Origin: Clarkia xantiana subsp. parviflora
Taxonomy: Eukaryota > Streptophyta > Magnoliopsida > Myrtales > Onagraceae
Assembly: GCA_036873135.1 (NCBI GenBank)
Contig: JAPTYO010000007.1
Span: forward strand, 2,338,763-2,402,762
Length of the DNA stretch: 64,000 bases
Reading direction: 5' to 3'
The position numbers were made by a program, and so were the translations under genes. Positions 47,881 through 56,396 of the stretch are shown piece by piece (positions within the stretch are counted from its first letter, which is position 1; every line of letters begins with the position of its first letter). Under the pieces are notes generated by a model that was given only the letters and a program-made list of their open reading frames with translations, searched no databases and had not been told where the DNA came from.

Positions 47881-48483
47881 CATGTATAAAACTTATTTAC
47901 TTTTTTTTTTTTTAAATCTTTTAATGAAACTATATCAACTTTATATATTATCTTTTAGGACAAAACAAAATAATATGATTTAATGGGTAAATTAAGAATA
48001 TTTCTAAATTTACGGTGTTTAGAAAGTAATTATCTGTCTTCATATATAGAATTTTCCATGATATGTTTCAATTTATAGTAATAAGGGTTGATTATCAAGT
48101 GACTGCTAATGTTTAGGTAGTTGAGTAAGTTGATAGCTGGTTTTTTTTTCTTTGAAATATGTTACCAACTTAAAATTTTAAGTGCTTATAAATTATTAGC
48201 TCAGTTAGAATTTTTCTCTAACTTGAACAAAATGGTGCACACGATAAAGAAAATAATTAGAAATCTGTTCATCTTCCCAAAGACGTGGGCATTCCCCTAG
48301 ATTCCGGACTTTAACATTTTAAAGGTTCATCATGTAAAAATTAATGAATTAAAGGGTTTATAACTCGGCGTTGCAGTGATTCGAACTTACACGTTTTTAT
48401 TCATCGTGTGTGGACAGGTGATCATTCCATCCAAATTAGATAGTAATCCTAATGGATTAAAATTTAGGAAGCTATCAATTTAT

Positions 48484-48523
48484 ACACATGTAAAACTTGA
48501 ACAACACATGTAAAACTTGAACA
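48484..48523. repeat. 20-bp perfect tandem duplication
   Basis: acacatgtaaaacttgaaca occurs twice head to tail, about 300 bp downstream of the small minus-strand gene. Confidence 0.9.
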
Positions 48524-48818
48524 ACAAGATGTTAAAGAAAACCGTAACAAGTAATTTGTTCGAATACCCAAACATAAACTAGAAATTTGATAATTAACCC
48601 AAGTAATAATCATTTGGCACACCTCACAAGCTAAATTAATGGATTTATACTTAATATATAGATGATTTTGGGAAGGGGCATCAAGTGCAAGCTGGGTACA
48701 ATAGTAAACATGGCATAATATGAGGAAAGACAAGACAACCACATGAACGTACAATATTAACACACACTATATATATATTAGTTAATAGCTATAAGCCTAG
48801 CTCTAACTATATAGCTAC

Positions 48819-49283
48819 TCATGGGAAAGCGACTGGAATTGAAAAGTAGGGATCAACAGTGGTGATGGCCTGTAGTTTCCCTTTCCCCTCATCGTAGGCA
48901 TCGCAACACAACTCGTTGTAAAACAACGCATTCGTTTTTCTCAGGATGTACCTTATAGAACACCCCAGGTACCAAAACCCTAGGAATCGAGAAATCTCTC
49001 GCTCCTCGCGTTTTAGTAATTTCATTTCCATCTCACGACGCTTTCCGTCTCTTCGAGTACGACTCTTATGAGCCGCCTTCTTGTGCGCACCATTTCCGGC
49101 CTCGTGATGATCAGAAGTACCGCCCGAGAAGCGGCAGTGGATCCTTTGATAAGGTGGCAGTGACGAAGAGTCTTGGTGGAATTGCATTTCGTAATTACTA
49201 GTATTAATCGGTTTTCGTCGCAGCGATTTATTAGAACATTTAGTCTTTTGAAGTTTAGGGAGGATAAGAAGAGGATAGGCCAT
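48819..49283 (-). CDS. Small unrecognised intronless protein, 154 aa
   Basis: I do not recognise a family. The frame opens at an ATG in a strong context (ATCACCATGGCC) 101 bp behind a TATA box. The N-terminus (MAYPLLILPKLQKTKCSNKS) is mildly hydrophobic and then basic. The middle, about residues 60-95, is strongly charged (KKAAHKSRTRRDGKRREMEM, LLKREEREISR), as in a nuclear-localisation or RNA-contact segment. The C-terminal part, about 95-154, is better ordered: FLGFWYLGCSIRYILRKTNA, FYNELCCDAYDEGKGKLQ and a hydrophobic TTVDPYFSIPVAFP end. The TATA box, Kozak context and non-repetitive composition argue for a real plant gene. A longer frame from 49307 starts at a non-ATG codon and is not used. 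Confidence 0.6.
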   Translation of the reverse strand: MAYPLLILPKLQKTKCSNKSLRRKPINTSNYEMQFHQDSSSLPPYQRIHCRFSGGTSDHHEAGNGAHKKAAHKSRTRRDGKRREMEMKLLKREEREISRFLGFWYLGCSIRYILRKTNALFYNELCCDAYDEGKGKLQAITTVDPYFSIPVAFP

Positions 49284-49383
49284 GGTGATAAGAGAGAAAT
49301 GAAGCAAGACAAAGAGTAGCTAGCTAGGGTTTTGATTGAACTATCCAAGGTGCGTGGTAGGAAATGGCGAAACTAGAGAGGGG

Positions 49384-49391
49384 TTTATATA
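49384..49391 (-). promoter_or_regulatory. TATA box of the small gene
   Basis: Minus-strand TATATAAA, about 101 bp before the ATG at 49283. Confidence 0.6.
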
Positions 49392-49812
49392 GAGAATGGA
49401 GTTATGATTCATTACTTTCTTATTTCGGTATTATTATTTATCTACAAACTTCTTGATTATTCCTATTATTATTGTGTGTTGAGCTGAAGATAGCTAGCCA
49501 GTGTGTAATTCTTTTCAATGTCTACGCTACGTACTATATATTCGTGCATGCATGTGCAAAGTAGGCCATTATGCCTAACCGCCAATGCGTATAGTCCCTT
49601 TCACCTACTTTTTTCATTTATTATTCTTTTATTTACTTGGGTTAGTTTTTAAACCGTGTAGGATAATTTAATCCCTTTTCACGAATGTAATGGTAAATAA
49701 TATATATATGGTATAAATCAAAATAACAAAATGCATGTATCCACGTTATTAAAAGATGCAAACTATTCCTTTCAAAGATGGATTATGGATGGATATAACT
49801 TTTAACGAGTTA

Positions 49813-50229
49813 GACCATCCACAATGGTTTTACATAAATTGTATTCTTTAAAGTTGCCACGTAGACATTTATGTACACTTTAAGTAATACGTAAAGTTAA
49901 GACACACGTAAAAAATATTTTCTCTGCAATCGTATTACTTAAACATATTCCTTAAATATATTTTATTATTAAATTTTCCAACAACCACCAATAAGATATT
50001 AGCATTAATTATAAAATGAATTAATTTATAATAAAAAATTGGTTACGTAATACATAGTGCATTACTTAAATTTAAGGAATGCTTTATGTAAAAACATAAA
50101 TTTACGTGTGGGTCCCATATTTAAGGAATGTTATGTAAAACCACTGTAGATAGTTTTTGTTACTTTACTTAAATAAACATGTAGGACCCACGTTTACGTA
50201 ATTTTTACGTAATACCACTGTGAATGCTC
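49813..50229. mobile_element. PIF/Harbinger-type MITE, copy B (417 bp), inverted to copy A
   Basis: Ends GACCATCCACAATGG and CCACTGTGAATGCTC with TTA duplications at 49810-49812 and 50230-50232. Nearly the same length as copy A and clearly its reverse complement ('agttgccacgtagacatttatg', 'tgtaggacccacgtttacg'). Confidence 0.85.
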
Positions 50230-50232
50230 TTA

Positions 50233-51017
50233 ATTAAGCTGAAAGTTTAAAGAATCATAATCATAGATGAATATAAATACGGTGTCGTAATAATAAATTT
50301 ACCGTAACGTATAACGTACAGTGGTAGAGTCTTGAAGAGTCTAGATGATGGTGACAATTTAGAATTATAGGTAGTAAATAATTGGCTGGACTTGATTTCC
50401 CGGTCGTATAGGGGCACTTGAAAAGCGAAAGTTATTTGGGGACCTCAGTGCCAAATATGGAATAAGGTGGGGCACCATCTTTAAATTTATTTCCTTTTCA
50501 CATTAATTATTATTATTATTTAAGAAAAATTGGCATCAACTATTCCTTGCAAAGAAAGGGAACCCAAGTACCTAACCCTACACAACCTCATTTGTATTTT
50601 TTGTAATGGCCACACGTACGGTACGAGGGATATATGTGGCCTTAGTAATTCCTAAGAAGAGTGACTTGTCCTAGGAGAAATTCATCTCATTAACTTAATC
50701 ACGTGTTAATAATTAGTTGGTGACCACATATATATAATCGTGTTAAAGTGTACCGTTTTTTTTTTTTTGGGTCTTGTCTTGGCTTTATTATTTATTTATC
50801 ATGCCATTGTTATGTTTGGATGACTGTGTTTGTTTGGGTTAGCCTATTTCATATTGGCTTTCATATTGTTTATGGGACTGAAGTTTGGGTTGTTATAATG
50901 AGATATGTTTTCCTAGACTATGTATTTAGGAGATGAGTATCCAGATAATTAAAGAAAGACACTCATAAGATACATGCCTTAAAATCGCGATTCTGACATA
51001 TCGCTATATATATAGGA
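50233..51017. other. Intergenic, no gene seen
   Basis: AT-rich; the T-rich open frame at 50748-50936 is low complexity. No gene recognised. Confidence 0.4.
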
Positions 51018-51697
51018 GGGTTAATAACCTAGAAGGGGTATGAAGTTTACTCCATGTTAACGGGAGCGAGGTCTAAAGTTTAAAATGTTGATTTGAAAGG
51101 TCTGAAGTTTCAACTTTATGTTGATGTGAGGTTTTCCGTCCATTTTTAGGGTTAAATTTAACAGAATTGTGTGAAATGACATTTTTGCCCCTTTAATATT
51201 TTGTTTTATTTAACATTTTATTTAAGGAAATGTGAAATGACAATTTTACCCCTAAAGTCAAATTAAAACCACCAAGCTCCGGCCACCACCACCTCGACTC
51301 CGGCGACCACCACCGGCTCCGGCCACCACCTCAGCCAAAAAAGCTCCGATCTGAGCTTTGTGGCTCCGACCAGGCGGCGGTGGCCGGAGCCAGGCGGCGG
51401 TGGCCGGAGCCATGGTGACGGTGGCCGGAGTCATGGTGGCCCTAAGGGCATTTTTGTCTTTTCACTTCAAGCATGTGAGAGGCACACTTGATAGAAAGAC
51501 ATTTTTGAAATTTATTTTATTTCAGGTCACATGCCAAGCATGTGACCAACTTCCGTCACAATTAACGGTAAAAACAGACGGAGACCGTTGTTATCAACAA
51601 AATTGAAAATTTCAGTACTCTCAAATCAACATTTTATACTTCAGATCTCTTCCGTTAACATGAGGTAAACTTCAGACCTCTCCTAGGTTATTAACCC
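51018..51697. mobile_element. Mutator-like fold-back MITE, copy B (680 bp), with GC-rich palindromic insert
   Basis: Ends GGGTTAATAACCTAGAAGGG and CCTCTCCTAGGTTATTAACCC are inverted. The interior matches copy A at 33917-34433 ('gttaaatttaacagaattgtg', 'gaaatgacatttttgcccc'). Flanks are AT-rich and no clean 9-bp duplication is readable. Unlike copy A it holds a GC-rich segment, about 51270-51445, made of CCGGCCACCACC units on the left and GGCGGCGGTGGCCGGAGC units on the right, again an inverted repeat. Confidence 0.75.
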
Positions 51698-53059
51698 ATA
51701 TATACTTACTTTGGTGATTCTTGACACGCCTAACTAAAGGAAATCAAAACCTTAAATGTTCTTTACGTCATAAAAACAGACATTGTTGAATGTTGTTGAT
51801 CGACAATTTATCAAGGGTTGTGATTTTGTAAGAAGAATGGGCATATCAAGGATCCTGGTGACCCGATGCGAACTTGAGCTTGATGGATTTGATCGGAGGA
51901 AGTTATGTTTTAAAACTACTGTGCTGATGTATGAGGGAGTTATCGTGCACGATTTCAAACCAGGTTTTTGGAACAGGCTCAACAACATTTCAGGCTCCTC
52001 TGGATATTTAACAACCATAGGACAAAGTAGTAAAGTGGAAGACGGCCACATACCAGTACCGTTGGTGGTGCGCTGGTCATTTACATACCAACTCCACTAC
52101 CACTCCCCCACTCACTAATTTAGCTTGCTTTCCATGATTGCTAACCACAATAAACACCTCTATACTCAACAACCTTAGAAGGAAAGGAAAGAAAAACAGA
52201 ACTGAAGACAAACTACATCATTTGATAACCAACCTTTCATTTCCTCTCCTATAAGAAAGAATTAAGCAAACCAATTTGGCTGCCTATTTAAAACAAAGGC
52301 AGCACCAATCACTTGTCATACAACAACTGGATAGATAGATTACGTCTATATATATAAACAGAGCCACCAACATATACTAAAGAAAAAAATTAATCAATGA
52401 ATGAATGGAACCCCATAGACGTCACAAAACATTATAATCTCTCAAGTTGGCCACCATAGCCCCCAGCAGATGGGAACTCCATTTGCCAATTCCACTCACT
52501 ACCATCATCATCATCATCTAAAAAGAGATGGCATCACAATGATGCTGCCTGCCAGCCAAACGTGACCCTTATTGTATTGCATGCTGGCGCAACCATCTTC
52601 TTCTTCCAACTCATTCCTTTGTATTCTACAGCTCAACACACACTACCAACATCCATCCCGTCATCTCTATACAAACTTCTTTTGATTCACCCCTCAAACC
52701 TTTGTGATTAGATTGCATCAGACATCTCCCACACATTAATCTCACCTGGTCATGCATCATCACTCACTTCAGTTTCATTTTCACATAAGCTAGAGACAAA
52801 CAATACTATTTACTCCATCAAAACCTTCCTTAACATCATTCATTTGTAAATAATTAATGTTCACTGCTTAATCTCTAGTCCTAGCAATATGCATATTATC
52901 TAGCAAACAACCGTGCAATCAATAAATTTTACCCGCAAAGAGCAATTGGCATCAACAGAGTCAGTATATATAATAATAATAATAATAAATCAAAACAGAA
53001 TGAGTCTTTTACGTCACATTCCACTTTTTGTACAACACCATTTTCAGAAACCCAGGTCC
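51698..53059. other. BAHD gene upstream region with an unrecognised open frame
   Basis: The stretch 51752-52118 is open on both strands (about 100 codons each) and richer in GC than its flanks, but neither translation is recognised and neither has a convincing ATG context plus stop pattern. It may be a gene relic. The rest to 53059 is promoter-like, with CAT/CATC repeats at 52500-52517. Confidence 0.35.
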
Positions 53060-53067
53060 TATATAAA
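53060..53067 (+). promoter_or_regulatory. TATA box of the BAHD gene
   Basis: TATATAAA, 84 to 77 bases before the ATG. Confidence 0.65.
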
Positions 53068-53143
53068 TCTATATGCTTCTTCATAAGACCAACCACATCA
53101 TAAACTACTCACTAGATTTTCTTAAAAAAAGAGGAAGAGAGAG

Positions 53144-54505
53144 ATGGGTTCTGAATATCATGATCAAGAACAGTTCCAAGTGAGCGTCACTAGGAAAAGC
53201 ATCATCCGAGCTATTACAAGTTCTTCCACCTCCACAGAAACTCAAGTCCTAACTCTCTCCAACCTTGACCTTCTATCTGGGCGCTTCCCAGTTACCTACT
53301 TCTATTTTTACAAAAGGCCAAAGGCAAACGACCCCACTACTTCAATATTTGAGTCTCTCAAGAGCTCATTAGCCATAGCTTTGAATCACTTCCACCCTTT
53401 TGCTGGCCGAATAGTTCAAAACCCAAAGACTAGAGAACCTGAAATTATCTGTGATAATACAGGTGTCCTACTAGTTGAAGCCAATGCTAACAAAGCTCTC
53501 AGAGACCTGGATTTCCACAACCTCAACCAATTCATGCAAGGAAAGCTTGTCAATGTCAACCCCGATTTCCCCGTTCAAGTCCAGTTTACAAGATACAAAT
53601 GTGGAGGCACTTCCCTCACTTTCACCTTTGATCATGCACTCGGTGATGCAAATGCCTTTGGCCTGTTTCTGCTCTCTTGGTCTGAAATAGCACAAAAGAG
53701 GCAAATTTCATGCAGACCAGATCATAAGAGAAACCTCCACGCAAGAAATCCTCCTACTTACCATCCTTCTTTGGACCACGCTTTTGTAAAGTGCACCATC
53801 GAAGAGATCATCAACATGCCCACTATGAACATCACACTCAAGCGCCTTTACCATATAGACCAAGCAAGTATCAAGCACCTGCAGAAACTTGCTTCATCAG
53901 GAGGTTGTGGAAAGACCAAGATTGAGGCCTTCTCAGCTTACATATGGAAGACAATGGTTGCTGCCATTAGTGAATCCCACACTGACTGCAAGATGGGTTG
54001 GTTGGTTGATGGAAGAACAAGAATAGGACGTCATTCAAGCGAAATGTCAAACTACATCGGGAATGTTCTATCACTGGCAGTGGGAGAGGTAACCCTTGAC
54101 AGCTTGAAGAATGGCTCTCTATCCGAAATTGCAGATGAAGTTCACAAAGCCATATCGAGAGTAGCAAATAGGGATCATTTCCTTGATTTGATTGACTGGA
54201 TTGAGTGCTACAGGCCTGGATTAATGCTATCTAGAGTTGTATTGGGTCGAGGAGGGCCAGCGTTAGTTTTGTCATCAGGGAGAAGATTTCCAGTAGCAGA
54301 ACTGGACTTTGGATTTGGGAGTCCTGTGCTGGGGACAGTTTGTTCCACCATAGAAAGGATCGGAGTAGGTTATATGAATCAAAGGCCAAGTGCTAGAAAT
54401 GATGGCTCATGGACTGTTTCAGCCATCTTATGGCCAGAATTAGCTGCATTGTTTGATTCGGATCCTATATTTCAACCCATGTCAGCAGGGCATCTTCAAC
54501 TTTAG
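53144..54505 (+). CDS. BAHD-family acyltransferase
   Basis: Cytosolic acyl-CoA-dependent O- or N-acyltransferase. Single exon, 453 residues, normal for the family. The catalytic HxxxD is HALGD at 164-168, and the structural DFGWG motif appears as DFGFG at 388-392 (AELDFGFGSPVLG). Other family stretches are LNHFHPFAGRIV, IEAFSAYIWKTM, MSNYIGNVLSLA and the C-terminal SWTVSAILWPELAALFDSDP. The acyl donor and acceptor cannot be read from sequence. Related plant proteins are annotated shikimate/quinate hydroxycinnamoyltransferase-like or coniferyl alcohol acyltransferase-like, but the DFGFG variant is not that of canonical HCT. A TATA box lies 77 bp upstream and the ATG follows a purine-rich leader (gaggaagagagagATGG). 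Confidence 0.93.
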   Translation: MGSEYHDQEQFQVSVTRKSIIRAITSSSTSTETQVLTLSNLDLLSGRFPVTYFYFYKRPKANDPTTSIFESLKSSLAIALNHFHPFAGRIVQNPKTREPEIICDNTGVLLVEANANKALRDLDFHNLNQFMQGKLVNVNPDFPVQVQFTRYKCGGTSLTFTFDHALGDANAFGLFLLSWSEIAQKRQISCRPDHKRNLHARNPPTYHPSLDHAFVKCTIEEIINMPTMNITLKRLYHIDQASIKHLQKLASSGGCGKTKIEAFSAYIWKTMVAAISESHTDCKMGWLVDGRTRIGRHSSEMSNYIGNVLSLAVGEVTLDSLKNGSLSEIADEVHKAISRVANRDHFLDLIDWIECYRPGLMLSRVVLGRGGPALVLSSGRRFPVAELDFGFGSPVLGTVCSTIERIGVGYMNQRPSARNDGSWTVSAILWPELAALFDSDPIFQPMSAGHLQL

Positions 54506-56396
54506 ATGCTTAGAAAACAATACTAGAGCTACCTCTGTCGCATGTACATGTAAGGTTTACTAGCTCCAAGATATATATATATATATCTAATGACTCTTTT
54601 ATCACCATAAGTTAATACGCACCTAGAATCCTAAGTTGTTTACAAGGACAAGACTAATATTAATCAAAGTAAATCATATGAAATAGTATGGGCAATCAAT
54701 AAGGGGGAATTTTTAAGGCTAGAGTTTGGGGGTGGTGAGAGATATTAATTCGCCAGTCGAGTGACTTAAATAGTTCAATGAGCTCAAAACATTTCCATAC
54801 ATTTCTTTATTTATTGGCTAACTAGGGATCACCTAGGAACTGATGCATGGGAAAACCACATCCAAGAAGAACTGAAATGCATGATTTGTTATGAGACTCT
54901 GATAGCAGGAGTCATCTAACTTTTAAATGTCCATTAGCCAAGGATGTCCGGAGAGAGATCTTACCACAAATGACTCAAATGGGGTTGCAGCTTAAAAGGA
55001 GAACATGTGGATTCGATCATAAAGAGGCAAAATTGGAATGCACACACATATTTGATTTGGAGAAATCAACATGACAGAAATCATGCTGCAAGAAATGGAT
55101 TGCCTTTGGATATACTTGACCAGCAATAATAAGCTTAGCAGACATGGTCATAACATTACTAGTTGAACCAGTATTATCTAGCTTTGCACCTAGGCAGGTT
55201 GCAACAAATTATATCTCATTTCAGGGCCTGTCATGAATACGGCTGACTAGACAACCTTAGTGCTTCTAAAATTAGCAGAATGATTATGGAAATTTTACCT
55301 TTGCAGGTTCCCAGTCATTTTTTTTCCCAATGCTTTAACAGTGAATACGACTTCCCCAGTCCGGTAGATGTTTAAGCTAACTCTGGAGCAGAGACATGAG
55401 TTTCAATTGATTCCTTGACGAGCTGTGAATTATAGTAACAAGAATGAAACGTCCAGCCTACTGTTAGAAGCACACAATGAAGAAATAAGTGATCTCTCAC
55501 CTAGTCTCTAGTCTCTAGACTCTCTCTACTCCTGGTGACGAACCAGGCAATTTATGAGGGTAAGCCAATGTTGTAATGAAAATCCAGAGGACATCTCTGC
55601 TCTGCACAAGTAATCAACAATTAAGGCCAGTGGCCCTAAATCATACTCAGATATAAGCACTATAAGAAAGTATTAAGTAACAAACCTGTCTACAATGCCA
55701 AACAAAGAACGCTTCGAACTGGATGATATTTGAGGAGGCCACAGTCTTGAGTCTTGACACCTGATTTTAACTTCAAGTAGTTGGATAGTACATATCTGTT
55801 GGTGAATGAGAATACTCTTGCTTGCTGTTCCCTAAAAGAAAAAAAAAATCATTGATTTAAAAAAAGTCCACATCCTCACTCCATGTAGTTCTCTCTACCA
55901 TCCTCTCCTTGCACATTTTATCATTCTCTCTCTTTTGCTATAGTTTGACGGGTTGATATAATCATGCTGTAAACAGTACCAGTGTAACAAGCAGAACATG
56001 TAAAATATGCCAAATTCAAAATATTACAGCATGACCAGATCAAAGTAATGAGAAAAATAATTGAAACCATGGCTGATATGGATCTGAAAAAACTGCCATG
56101 AACATGTCGGAACAAAATTGGAGAATAGACAGTAACATTCTAAGTGAAAAGACGCATAACTACAATATGATTTGTCAAATGGGAAACAAAAATGTAACAG
56201 ATGTCGATAGAAACTTGATATTATATTTCTTGGACAAGGTTTATTAGACATCAAACCTGGTCCAGCAGATATGTTAATTCCATAATGGAAAAGGAAAATG
56301 ATCAGTGTGAGCTAAGAATATATGGAATGATGCAAAAATGGCAAGGAAAGAACAATGGGAATAACAGGAATAAATAACTACACCTAAATAATTACC
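54506..56396. other. Spacer between the converging BAHD and PPR genes
   Basis: BAHD 3' UTR at left (a (TA)n tract at 54571-54586) and PPR 3' UTR at right. No gene recognised; the open frames at 55921-56254 are AT-rich and lack domain signal. Confidence 0.45.

Larger units (their letters stand above)
46524..48818. other. AT-rich intergenic stretch
   Basis: No gene. It contains (TTA)n at 47827-47880 and a perfect 20-bp tandem duplication at 48484-48523. The open frames here are microsatellite-driven. Confidence 0.45.

Noticed and set aside
49284..49348. Longer starts for the small minus-strand gene (49307) and an alternative 108-codon frame (49348)
   Set aside because: 49307 is a TTG codon. 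The alternative frame overlaps the better-supported 154-aa frame and shows no domain-like composition beyond its hydrophobic start.
51752..52118. Candidate gene open on both strands
   Set aside because: Neither strand gives a recognised protein or convincing start; recorded only as a possible relic.
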